Numbered from the stretch's first letter, positions 1 to 6,999 are shown. The stretch: 10,000 nucleotides of DNA from Penaeus vannamei (GCF_042767895.1 NC_091553.1:46561209-46571208); one strand, 5' to 3'. The notes: generated by a model not told the origin, from the sequence alone. Numbers and translations: made by a program.

Positions 1-190
1 TCAAAACCATTCACGCCCATTGCATCAAGGGGGGACGAGTGAAAGTCTCTATACACACAAAATCAGCGTTGTGCAAACATTCCCTCTGGCTGCAAGTTGT
101 TTCACCTGTAATTGCCGGCTAATTTACCTGAAGGTCATTAGCCGGACGCGCACGTACACGCACCTGATAAGTCAAGGTGGACAACGGAAG
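1..190. other. unique non-coding segment
   Basis: Mixed-composition DNA with no simple repeat and no convincing gene. The only ORF starting here (position 20) runs into the adjacent T-rich array and has no recognisable domain. Two CACCTG E-box-type hexamers occur at 103-108 and 161-166. They bracket the hairpin annotated at 115-145. No function is assigned. Confidence 0.6.
115..145. repeat. near-perfect 31-nt inverted repeat (hairpin)
   Basis: The arm CCGGCTAAT (115-123) is exactly complementary to ATTAGCCGG (137-145). Inside it a second pair, ACCT (126-129) and AGGT (132-135), is separated only by GA. TT on the left faces a single C on the right. About 13 base pairs can therefore form across 31 nt, with GC-rich arms in an otherwise AT-rich neighbourhood. 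It could be a cruciform, a dimeric protein-binding site or the remnant of a short inverted-repeat element. The pairing is seen directly; the role is unknown. Confidence 0.75.
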
Positions 191-1215
191 AAAAAAAAAT
201 TGTTCTCAGATATGAATGAATGTTATAATTATTTTTTTTCTTCTAATTTCCCTTTTCCTTATTTTCAGATATGAATGAATGTTATAATTATTATTATTAT
301 TATTTTAGTTTTCCTTTTGCTTACTTTCAATGCTATACAGTTCGGAATGCGGGTATATTATGCTTATTTTTCCAAATCACTTGAGGATTTTATTTTTTTT
401 CTCCAAATATGAATAAATGTTATGATTATATATTTTTTTCTAATTTTCCTTTTGCTTACTTCCAATGCTATACACTTCGGGTGTATTATACTTATTTTTC
501 GAAATCACTTGAGGATTTTATTTTTTTTCTCCAAATATGAATAAATGTTATTATATTTTTTTCTAATTTTCCTTTTGCTTACTTTCAATGCTATACACTT
601 CGGGTGTATTATACTCATTTTTCCAAATCACTTGAAGATTTTAATTTTTTCTCCAAATATGAATAAATGTGATCATTATATTTTTTTTTTCTAATTTTCC
701 TTTTGCTTGCTTTCAATGCTATACACCTCGGAATGCGGGTATATTATATTTATTTTTCCAAAAGATCACTTGAGGATTTTATTTTTTTTTCTCCAAATAT
801 GAATAAATGTTATCATTATTATTATTTTTTTTTTTCTAATTTTCCTTTTGCTTACTTTCAATGCTATACACCTCGGAATGCGGGTATATTATACTTATTT
901 TTCCAAAAAATCACTTAAGGATTTTATTTTTTTTTCTCCAAATATAGATAAATATTATAATTATTTTTTTTTTCTAATTTTCCTTTTGCTTACTTTCAAT
1001 GCTATACACATCGGAATGCGGGTATATTATACTTATTTTTCCAAATTACTTGAGGATTTTAAATTTTTTCTCCAAATATGAATAAATGTTATCATTATAT
1101 ATATATTTTTTTCTAATTTTCCTTTTGCTTACTTTCAATGCTATACACCTCGGAATGCGGACATATTATGCTTATTTTTTTCCAAAAGATCACTTGAATA
1201 TTTTTATTTTTTCTC
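190..1215. repeat. tandem array, about 7 copies of a 123-145 bp AT-rich unit
   Basis: A recurring block GCTTACTTTCAATGCTATAC begins at 319, 454 (TTCC for TTTC), 577, 705 (GCTTGC), 850, 988 and 1127. This gives spacings of 135, 123, 128, 145, 138 and 139 bp. Each unit continues with CTCGGAATGCGGGTATATTAT, a CTTATTTTTCCAAA stretch, CACTTGAGGATTTT and CTCCAAATATGAATAAATG, then a T-rich spacer whose length accounts for most of the size variation. Copies 2 and 3 share a deletion of the GAATGCG segment (CTTCGGGTGTATT), suggesting one arose from the other. A degenerate half-unit at about 205-275 begins the array, and the last copy decays near 1215. ORFs across it merely translate the repeat and are not credible genes. 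This is a satellite or minisatellite-scale array of unknown family. Confidence 0.9.
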
Positions 1216-1315
1216 TTAAAATCACATCGCATATTAAAAGTTAACACGATTATTGTGGACTTAACACGTGACTTATATTCCAAAGGTTTGACTTTAACTT
1301 CAATCCTGTACATTT
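1216..1315. other. short unique segment with repeated TTAACACG
   Basis: Unique DNA between the tandem array and the T-rich tract. TTAACACG occurs at 1241-1248 and again at 1261-1268, 20 bp apart. The second copy runs into a canonical E-box CACGTG at 1265-1270. No gene is visible. Confidence 0.5.
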
Positions 1316-1390
1316 AGTTTTTTTTATTTACTTACTTATTATTTTTATTAGTTTTTTTATTTATTTATTTATTTATTTTTACTTACCTTT
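1316..1390. repeat. T-rich tract with (TTTA)n
   Basis: T-rich sequence containing an uninterrupted TTTA run at about 1355-1378. On the minus strand the right edge carries AAAG|GTAAGT, a textbook 5' splice donor (GT at 1386-1385), but the surroundings are low complexity, so I treat it as unproven. Confidence 0.8.
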
Positions 1391-1418
1391 CGAAAGAGCA
1401 TTAGAAGATCTTTCCAGA

Positions 1419-1498
1419 TTTTTCTTCTAAAACCGTATGGAATATTTTTTTTTCTTTTTTTCTTCTTTTTTTTCTTCTAAAACCGTACTAAATACTAT
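1419..1498. repeat. 50-bp-spaced direct repeat in T-rich DNA
   Basis: The string TTTTTCTTCTAAAACCGTA occurs ending near 1437 and again ending near 1487, exactly 50 bp apart. Each copy is followed by a similar AATA plus T-run segment. The intervening DNA is poly-T/TTC. This looks like a local tandem duplication. Confidence 0.7.
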
Positions 1499-1536
1499 TT
1501 TTTTTATGTTTTGGATAAAAGAGAAAGAAAAATAAT

Positions 1537-1970
1537 TAATGTATACGCGATTTTAATGATGATAAAAAGAAAGAAAGAAATTGATGTGTAAGCGATTTAG
1601 ATGATAAAGAAGAAGGAAAAGGAGGAATAGAAGGAGAATAAAGAGAAGAAGAAGAGGAAGTAGAAGGAGAATAAAGAGAAGAAGAAGAGGAAGTAGAAGG
1701 AGAATAAAGAGAAGAAGAGGAAGAAAAAAGGAGGAGAATAAAGAGAAGAAGAAGGAAAAGGAGGAGGAGAAGGAGAATAAAAAGACGAGGGAAAAAAGGA
1801 AAAGGAGAATAAAGAGAAGAAGAAGGAAAAGGAGGAGGAGAAGGAGAAGAAAAAGAAGAGGGAAAAAAGGAAAAGGAGAAAAAAGAGAAGAAGAGAAAGA
1901 AAAAAAACAAGAAGAGGGATAAAGAGAAAAATAAGAAAAATAAATATATAATGGAGAAGAAATAAAAATA
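1537..1970. repeat. homopurine minisatellite (33-bp and 71-bp periods)
   Basis: An almost pure A/G strand. The left edge (1541-1595) is a 45-bp imperfect duplication (GTATACGCGA, then GTGTAAGCGA). From 1634 the marker GAGAATA recurs at 1634, 1667, 1700, 1734, 1773 and 1805, giving a basic unit near 33 bp. A higher-order duplication follows, where about 1740-1810 repeats as 1811-1881 with a 71-bp offset and few changes. On the minus strand it reads as a 147-codon ORF rich in Ser, Phe and Leu. This is a repeat translation with a compositional bias, not a plausible protein. Long homopurine-homopyrimidine DNA of this kind can adopt triplex (H-DNA) structure. Confidence 0.85.
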
Positions 1971-2230
1971 TATCTCCATCTCTCTTTATCTCTCGTCTTT
2001 TACTTAGTCCCGAATTTTATTTCACTTTCGCGTAATCATCAAATTCAAGAAGAATATGAGAATGAGATAAATAATGAAGAAAAATATGCCAATGAAAGAA
2101 GACGAAAAATAAAAATAAAAATATTTATCTCTTTAATTAATCTTTTTCACCAAGTCGCTGGATTTTATTTCACGTTGAGAGATTTATAGGATTTTTGAAA
2201 ATTAGGATTTAAAAAGAGAAAACAATTGCA
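1971..2230. other. AT-rich segment with diverged 148-bp duplication
   Basis: No gene is seen. ATTTTATTTCAC occurs at 2014-2025 and 2162-2173. The flanking TTATCTCT and TTAGTC/CAAGTC blocks line up at roughly the same offset, so this appears to be an old imperfect duplication of about 148 bp. A smaller near-duplicate (AATATGAGAATGA and AATATGCCAATGA) lies between the copies. Confidence 0.4.
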
Positions 2231-2240
2231 GGTCTGACAG

Positions 2241-2299
2241 AGGCCGTTGGTAACACTGCAGGCCATGCGAGGAAATGTTGAAGGACGTTGGTAACATTG
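2241..2299. repeat. 18-bp direct repeat, 41-bp offset
   Basis: AGGCCGTTGGTAACACTG (2241-2258) recurs as AGGACGTTGGTAACATTG (2282-2299) with two differences. It is a GC-richer island between AT-rich tracts. It may be a short duplication or a paired binding site; no family is recognised. Confidence 0.65.
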
Positions 2300-2703
2300 T
2301 TTTTTTCGCTTTTTTATTTTTTTTATTTCATTTATCATTTTTTTATTATTATTTCTTTAATTTTTTTTTCTTAAGTTCTTTTATTTCATTTGTCATTTCT
2401 TTATTCTATTTATTTTTTCTTTCTCTCTCTTTCTCTTATTTTTTCAAAATTCTTTTATTTCATTTATTATTCTTAATTCTATCTATTTATTATTTTCTTT
2501 TTTGCGTGTGTAATGTGTTTTATTCTTGTTCTGATGTGTATGATTCGTAAATATTTTTTTGTCTTTTTTGTCTTTTTTATCTTCTTTTCTTTTTTGTCTT
2601 TTTTTATATCTGTTATGTTTGTGGTATTGTTGATGCGTTTCTTATCATCTTTATCTTCCTCTTCCTCTTCTTCTCCGTTATTTCTACCTCTTTCTCGTTC
2701 TAC
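2300..2703. repeat. T/C-rich low-complexity tract
   Basis: Poly-T with TTC and TCTC runs. The phrase TTTTATTTCATTT recurs at about 2321, 2379 and 2453 (offsets 58 and 74), pointing to slippage or duplication. The overlapping ORFs at 2275-2845 on the plus strand are Phe/Leu/Ser-rich, then poly-His, and simply translate the tract. Confidence 0.75.
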
Positions 2704-2831
2704 TCATCATTATTGTCATCTTCATCATCATCACCATCACCATCGTCATCATTATCGTCGTCATCATCATCATTATAATCATCATTATAATCATCATCAC
2801 TATCATAATCACCATCATCATCATCATCATA
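2704..2831. repeat. compound (CAT)n / (ATT)n microsatellite
   Basis: About 128 bp of trinucleotide repeat based on CAT, with interspersed CAC, CGT and TATAAT interruptions. The plus frame yields a His-rich run and minus frames yield Met or Asp runs (poly-ATG, poly-GAT). That all frames give homopolymers supports a simple repeat, not an exon. Confidence 0.95.
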
Positions 2832-2888
2832 AACAACAAAAATGAAGCAAAATACACCAAAAAGAAACCTAAAATCACCAAAATAAAG

Positions 2889-2911
2889 AAAAAACAAACA
2901 AACAAACAAAC
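2889..2911. repeat. (AAAC)n microsatellite
   Basis: About five AAAC units follow an A-rich stretch. A smaller example of the simple-repeat density of the window. Confidence 0.9.
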
Positions 2912-2965
2912 GAAAAAAATAATGAAATACCACAAACTAATGATATTATTGTTATTTTTTTCCAG

Positions 2966-3056
2966 AAATGATGGGGTGGCGATAAGAGACTCCCCCCCCT
3001 CCCTCCCTCCTATCCCCCACCCCCGACCCCCTGCCTTCAACATGGAGTACGATAAA
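2966..3056 (+). other. candidate internal exon with consensus splice sites
   Basis: Seen directly: a branch-point-like CTAAT (2937-2941), a T-rich tract, an acceptor TTTTTTCCAG ending at 2965, then 91 nt, then AAA|GTAAGT (donor GT at 3057-3058). The frame starting at 2967 is open for 30 codons to the donor. It begins NDGVAIRDS, has a Pro/Ser-rich middle and ends FNMEYDK. The other frame that begins at the splice junction stops at once. An ATG in good context (CAACATGG, 3042-3044) lies near the 3' end, so it could instead be a first coding exon giving MEYDK. The middle is a C-rich, G-quadruplex-capable tract, which keeps one frame open by composition alone. No protein family is recognised. Treat as a hypothesis. 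Confidence 0.25.
2992..3031 (-). other. G-quadruplex-capable tract
   Basis: Forty plus-strand bases that are nearly all C. On the minus strand they read as three runs of five G separated by TC and TG, then ATAGG, then three more G runs (3, 3 and 8) split by single A. At least four G runs with loops of 1-3 nt meet the standard quadruplex motif. Confidence 0.8.
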
Positions 3057-3071
3057 GTAAGTAAATAATTC

Positions 3072-3242
3072 TGTTGTTGTTGTTGTTATTGTTTTTGTTC
3101 TGATTGTTTTGTTTATTTACGAATGTTGGCGAATGAGGTAAAAATTCATTCATGGAAATAAGTGTTACTGTTGTTATTTTTGTTGTTTTTGTTTTGTTTA
3201 TTTACGAATGTTGGCGAATGAGGTAAAAATTCATTCATGGAA
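3072..3242. repeat. (TTG)n run and 85-bp tandem duplication with identical 51-bp core
   Basis: A TGT/TTG run at 3072-3087 is followed by two copies of an 85-bp unit. The segments 3107-3157 and 3192-3242 are identical over 51 bp (each begins TTTTGTTTATTTACGAATG and ends TTCATTCATGGAA). The TTG-rich lead-in to each copy has diverged slightly. Perfect identity suggests a recent duplication. Confidence 0.9.
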
Positions 3243-3612
3243 GTGTGAGTGTAAATGTATGAAAACTGCGATGTATTGAGTTAATGAGTAAAAATGAGTA
3301 CTTTATTAACTAATCTTGTGAAATAATGAGTAACTCGGCGAGTGAATAGATAAATCGGTCTGCAATTCATGTGAGTATCTGAATAAGTAATGATTTAGTT
3401 GCATTAAATAAATGAATTTGTAGAGAACTATTGTTGTAAACGAGAGAAAAAAAATCACAAATAAGCTAATTTCTGTAATTATCTCGAACAAGCAGTTTAA
3501 CGCATGAAAAATACACTAATTATCATTTAATCAAATAACTTAGATGATTCTTTTTGATAAACCGAGTCTCTCGATTTGAACCCGTCACGGAAACCAAAAG
3601 AAAAAAAACAAC
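3243..3612. other. AT-rich unique segment, no gene seen
   Basis: Unique AT-rich DNA with scattered AATGAGTA motifs (three between about 3280 and 3335). The only minus-strand ORF (61 codons, 3306-3491) has no recognisable domain. I see no repeat, RNA gene or convincing exon. Confidence 0.5.
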
Positions 3613-3644
3613 AGGTAATTAAGAGAAGCACCGTCTAATTACCT
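3613..3644. promoter_or_regulatory. inverted TAATTA pair (homeodomain-type site)
   Basis: AGGTAATTA (3613-3621) and TAATTACCT (3636-3644) form a perfect 9-bp inverted repeat with a 14-bp spacer. Another CAATTAAC follows at about 3653. TAATTA is the classic core of many homeodomain proteins. The pair lies 40-70 bp upstream of a TATA-like box, as expected of a proximal promoter. The repeat is seen; the binding is inferred. Confidence 0.45.
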
Positions 3645-3683
3645 TAATGAGCCAATTAACTGCCAAAGGTAGTTACCCAAGTC

Positions 3684-3822
3684 CATAAAAATACAGGAGT
3701 TTCGCGCCAGTTCGGGGACTGCTGTATTAAGTCGTAAGGTCGTTCTCCCTATCGTTTTCATAGGGTTTTTCGACCTAATGAACGAAAGGGGTTAGCACTT
3801 TTGTCAGTCAGAGCAGGTAAGT
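3684..3822 (+). promoter_or_regulatory. candidate core promoter and non-coding first exon
   Basis: In order: a TATA-like CATAAAAATA (3684-3693), an E2F-like TTTCGCGC (3700-3707), and an initiator-like CCAGTTC with A at 3709, about 24 bp after the TATA-like box. A GGTCG downstream-element-like pentamer at 3738-3742 is two bases off the ideal spacing. A second initiator-like TCAGTC lies at 3804-3809, followed at once by GAGCAG|GTAAGT, a perfect 5' splice donor (GT at 3817-3818). The transcript from 3709 to 3816 would hold only a six-codon ORF (ATG at about 3778), so it would be a 5' untranslated exon. An alternative is an internal exon from the acceptor TTTTCATAG (AG at 3762-3763), open in one frame to the donor. 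The elements are short and can occur by chance. Confidence 0.35.
3737..3776. other. stem-loop within candidate first exon
   Basis: AGGTCG (3737-3742) pairs with CGACCT (3771-3776), and CCCTAT (3747-3752) pairs with ATAGGG (3760-3765), with a small internal loop (4 and 5 nt) and a 7-nt terminal loop CGTTTTC. Twelve base pairs form in 40 nt. It does not match the iron-responsive or histone stem-loop consensus. Confidence 0.6.
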
Positions 3823-3895
3823 TTAGTAATGGAGTTTGTGTCATTAAAGGGAAGGGAATATTGTGCTTTATTGTGCGAAAATGGAAGAGAGCAAT

Positions 3896-3948
3896 AAAAT
3901 GAGAGAGAGACTGAAAGAGAAAGAGCGAGAGAGAGAGAGAGAAAGAGA

Positions 3949-4020
<72 letters not shown>

Positions 4021-4103
4021 GTGAATGAGAGACAGAGAGAGAGAGAGAATATGCGTGTGAGAGAGACAGTGAAAGAGAGACAACGAGAGAGAGAGAGTGA
4101 GTG

Positions 4104-4149
<46 letters not shown>

Positions 4150-4306
4150 GAAAGTGTGAGAGAGAGAGAGAGGGAGAGAGGGAGGGAGGGTGGGAGAAAG
4201 AAAGAGAAAGCGAGAAAAAGAGAGAGAGAGAAAGAAAGAGAAAGCGAGAAAAAGAGAGAGAGAAAGATCGAAAGCGAGAAAAAGAGAAAGAGACAGAGAG
4301 AGTCGA
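3896..4306. repeat. long (GA)n compound microsatellite
   Basis: About 400 bp of GA-based repeat. The longest pure run is 3957-4017 (about 30 units). A second run is at about 4108-4146. GAGTGAGTGAATGAGAGA occurs at about 4015 and again 80 bp later, so a segment of about 80 bp was duplicated. The right part has AAAGCGAGAAAAAGAG at 34-bp then 30-bp offsets. The minus-strand ORFs (up to 194 codons of Ser-Leu) and the plus-strand Arg-Glu ORF are repeat translations. The tract lies about 75 bp downstream of the donor at 3817. Confidence 0.95.
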
Positions 4307-4430
4307 AACGACCTTGGCATCCCGCAGATCTGAAACCGCGCGCCATCCAAATACCAGATGAAAGTAATAGTGGTAAATGAATACCCTGATAACCTTATTA
4401 TATTCTCTACGGTTGTGGTTGGTCTTCGAA

Positions 4431-4438
4431 TGACGTCA
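4431..4438. promoter_or_regulatory. palindromic CRE, TGACGTCA
   Basis: Exact 8-bp cAMP-response-element palindrome, the consensus for CREB/ATF bZIP dimers, in unique DNA. One exact match could arise by chance in a genome, so activity is inferred only. Confidence 0.4.
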
Positions 4439-4579
4439 TAATAAACTCCCATAATGCATTACTCGGCCTAAGGGTTCGTAAGGCCATTGTTAACAGGTAG
4501 TTTGTGCATAATTTTGTCCTTAGGGGGTAGTTGCGGTATAAATTCGGATTTTGTTAATGGTAGGAATAGAGGAGGTATA

Positions 4580-4665
4580 AGTAATGCGTATATATCAGTG
4601 GAGTTATGAGTAATGCGCATATTTCAGTGGAGTTATGAGTATCATAAGTGCGTATTTTTTCAGGG
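4580..4665. repeat. 29-bp minisatellite, about 3 copies
   Basis: GTAATGCG begins at 4581 and 4610 (29-bp offset). Each is followed by a TAT/CAT-rich stretch and TCAGTGGAGTTATGAGTA. A diverged third copy (AGTGCGTATTTTTTCAGG) ends near 4664. Confidence 0.75.
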
Positions 4666-5002
4666 TATTTTATTAATCATGAGGTATCGGTTTTTCTATG
4701 ATAAAATTATTAATGATGGGTTTCATTCATGACTATTACGTAGCGAGATCTTGTTCGCTGTCAGACCGCAAAAAACAAAAAAAAAACAAAAATACAACAG
4801 GTGCATGACTTGAAGGCGCGAGGAAGTCTACGGGAACTGCACGCCCGGTTCTGCATTACTTACGTCAGCGTTGAAGTCTCCGAAACAGATTTTTTTGCAC
4901 AATTTGCTTAATGTTAGTCTAGAAGAACAGTTTCGTGTTGCTTATTATTTTTTCATAGTTGGCAATTTATTTTTTTTTCATTTCATGTTGCCACTGAGGT
5001 CG

Positions 5003-5053
5003 TGATAACTCAGATAATAAGATAATGGTCATTATTATATCACAGTTATTATC
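5003..5053. promoter_or_regulatory. clustered GATA-like sites with inverted repeats
   Basis: TGATAA (about 5003), AGATAA (about 5012 and 5020) and TTATTATC (5046-5053) fall within 50 bp. ATAATG-GT-CATTAT is a small palindrome in the middle, and GATAATAA (5013-5020) is complementary to TTATTATC. WGATAR is the GATA-factor core. In AT-rich DNA such hits are common, so confidence is low. Confidence 0.3.
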
Positions 5054-5340
5054 CGGCGAAAATGTCTCCGTTTTCTGTCATAATGGCTCTTGGCGATGGC
5101 TTCGTAACAGTCTCAGCAATACACAAATAACAGAAGAAAAACACACTATATATGACATTAACTTTTCTTAAATGGAAAATAAACCGCGGCATCAAGACAA
5201 ATGATCGAATTACTTCAAAAATCTCATTAGTAAGATAACAATAATCATTAGCATAATCACGGACAAGCCACCCACGTCGTTCGGTATCGAGTGACTCCGG
5301 CTTCGTCTTCGAAAAAAATGGCGGGAGTTATGAAAACGAG

Positions 5341-5440
5341 TTATGAAAGGAAGAAATGAGAGGAGAGAGGAGAGAAAGGGAGATAGGAGGCGAGGAGAGG
5401 TGAAGAGAGAAGGGTGGAAGGGAGGAAGGGAGAGAAATAG
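5341..5440. repeat. homopurine tract
   Basis: About 100 bases almost wholly A and G (GAGAGG, GGAAGG, GGAGAG variants) immediately left of the CpG-rich island. It is not a regular microsatellite. Confidence 0.85.
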
Positions 5441-5580
5441 ATGGCTGTTTGGACGCGGCCGACGTTCAGGTTAGGTGACTTCCCTCCGGCGCCCAACTTG
5501 GGTCCTGAGGGCGGCGTCCTTTTCGAGACCGGCTCCTCCTGCGGCAGAACACGAGGGTCAACTGACAGATATCGGAACAA
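5441..5580. other. CpG-rich island, possible exon or dispersed-repeat core
   Basis: A compositional outlier with about 13 CpG in 140 bp, between a homopurine tract on the left and a homopyrimidine tract on the right. Both strands are open. The plus strand has ATG at 5441 and a frame starting MAVWTRPTFRLGDFPPAP, which then runs into CT repeat. The minus strand has an acceptor-like GTGTTCTGCCGCAG (AG at 5540-5539) followed by an open frame starting EEPVSKRTPPSGPKLG with mostly G/C third positions. It ends in repeat-derived sequence and a stop at 5341-5343. No good donor follows, and I recognise no family. It may be an exon, an unmethylated CpG element or the conserved core of an interspersed repeat. 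Confidence 0.3.
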
Positions 5581-5940
5581 TTGCGATAGCCCCTCTCCTC
5601 CTCCTCCCCCTCTCCTCCTCCTCCTCCTCCCTTTCCTCCACCTCACTTCTTTGGTTCTCTCTCCTGCTCTTTCGTTTTCTGTTTTTTTCTCTCTCCTACT
5701 TTCGTTTTTCTTCTGTCTTGCTCATACTCCATTTCCCCACTCTCTTTTTCCCTTCTACCTCTTTCCAACCCCTTTCCTATCTCTCTACCCCACTTTTGTT
5801 TTCCTTTCTCTTTCCCACTGCCTCTTTCCCTCCTCTCTCTCTCTCTCACTCCATCTTTCCTTTATTTCTCCCTGTTCCCTCTTTCCATTCTCGTTCTCCA
5901 TCAATCCCTCTTTCCCTCTTCTCTCTCTGTCTTCTGTTTA
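5581..5940. repeat. homopyrimidine (CT/CCT) tract
   Basis: About 360 bases of nearly pure C/T: CTCCTCC near 5590-5640, then TTCTCTCT, TTTCCC and TCTCTC variants. Plus-strand ORFs of 174-188 codons across it are Ser/Leu/Phe/Pro-rich repeat translations. Confidence 0.9.
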
Positions 5941-6767
5941 TATGTCTGTCTTCTATTCGTATATACATATATATTCTTTTCTTACTCTTTGTTCGTTGAA
6001 AAGATAATAGTTATCTGCATATCAAAATAATTACATATTTTATAACATAGTGAAATATAAATTTTGTGGCACATTTTGCTCTATTATGTTATTGAGTCTT
6101 GCATCATAATAACAACCTTTAACATAATATAACATGACAGCAAAAAGAATGTGTAATATAACATAAGAGCAGTAGTAAAAAAAAAATAAAAAATAAAAAT
6201 CTAGTATAGTTACTCTTAAAAATATTCTACGCTATAAAAGAAAATGTTCTACTGGTGCATTGGCTATATGATGTAGAAAACGTGTATTCTACAGCCCGCA
6301 TATTTAGGGGTAACTTAGTCTTTTCGTCATACGATATCTACATAGACATAGGTATGCACAGTGGCTTTAGGCTTAGGTTATATAGCTGGATCCTTTAATT
6401 AATGTGCTATAAAAAGACACATCTATTTTGAGTTGTAATATTCCTTATAAAAAGTATAACTAGGATAAATTATTGTTTGTCGCGATTATTATTTTGCATT
6501 TCCTTAGACATTTATAACGGATATGGTATAACTAAATTTTGCTTTATGGGACAAAAACATAAAAAATATATACCTTACTTCTCATATATATCATGGTTTC
6601 CGAAATAAATACTTTTGTTTTATTCTTCTATTCTATACAAACACGAACTCTTGCCGGTCCCCTGAGGTATTCAGGCCCTAAACCCAAGCCCGTTTTATGC
6701 TGTAAGTTTATTTGCCACTGCATAGCTCATGCATACAAATAAACATCAAAGAAACTCCGCTTTTATT
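5941..6767. other. AT-rich unique segment, no gene seen
   Basis: AT-rich unique DNA with in-frame stops throughout. TATAAAAG occurs at 6233-6240 and TATAAAAAG at 6408-6416, both preceded by GC. TTCTAC or its complement GTAGAA occurs four times in 68 bp (6225-6292), the last two forming a 20-nt imperfect palindrome. GC-richer CCTGAGGTATTCAGGCCC lies near 6661. No ORF, tRNA or transposon end is recognised. Confidence 0.5.
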
Positions 6768-6926
6768 GAAGATATATATATATATTTTTTAATCTATTTC
6801 TACTCTTCATATGCGTACACATACATACATGCATACATACATTCATACGTTCTGTACATACACGTATACTTTCATAAAAACATACACAAGCACACACACA
6901 TATGTACATGTATATATATTTATATG

Positions 6927-6999
<73 letters not shown>

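Larger units (their letters stand above)
4307..5340. other. unique non-coding segment with regulatory-like motifs
   Basis: About 1 kb without a credible ORF, RNA gene or transposon. It contains a canonical CRE (4431-4438), a 29-bp repeat (4580-4665), an A-rich CAAAAAAC stretch near 4770, a CRE-like TTACGTCA (4860-4867), a C/EBP-like TTGCACAAT (4895-4903), a GATA-like cluster (5003-5053) and AAAATGGCGG (about 5316-5325), which matches a YY1/Pleiohomeotic-type core. Motif matches alone are weak evidence, but the block is the longest stretch of ordinary-complexity DNA here and could hold an enhancer. Confidence 0.5.

Noticed and set aside
2513..2845. His-rich protein ORF
   Set aside because: The poly-His is the CAT microsatellite read in one frame; other frames give poly-Asp and poly-Met.
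3565..3590. tRNA-like B box on the minus strand (GGGTTCAAATC)
   Set aside because: The flanking bases do not form a T stem, and no A box, anticodon arm or acceptor stem was found.
3804..4452. Long minus-strand ORFs of 180-194 codons
   Set aside because: They are Ser-Leu dipeptide translations of the GA/CT microsatellite; two overlapping frames give the same kind of product.
5461..5545. tRNA-derived SINE with B-box-like TTTTCGAGACC
   Set aside because: Only about 8 of 11 positions match, with no convincing A box at the right spacing and no tail or target-site duplication.
5441..6007. A 188-codon plus-strand gene from ATG 5441
   Set aside because: Only the first 45-50 codons are complex; the rest translates a CT tract, and the start context is weak. 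Kept only as an exon or island candidate.
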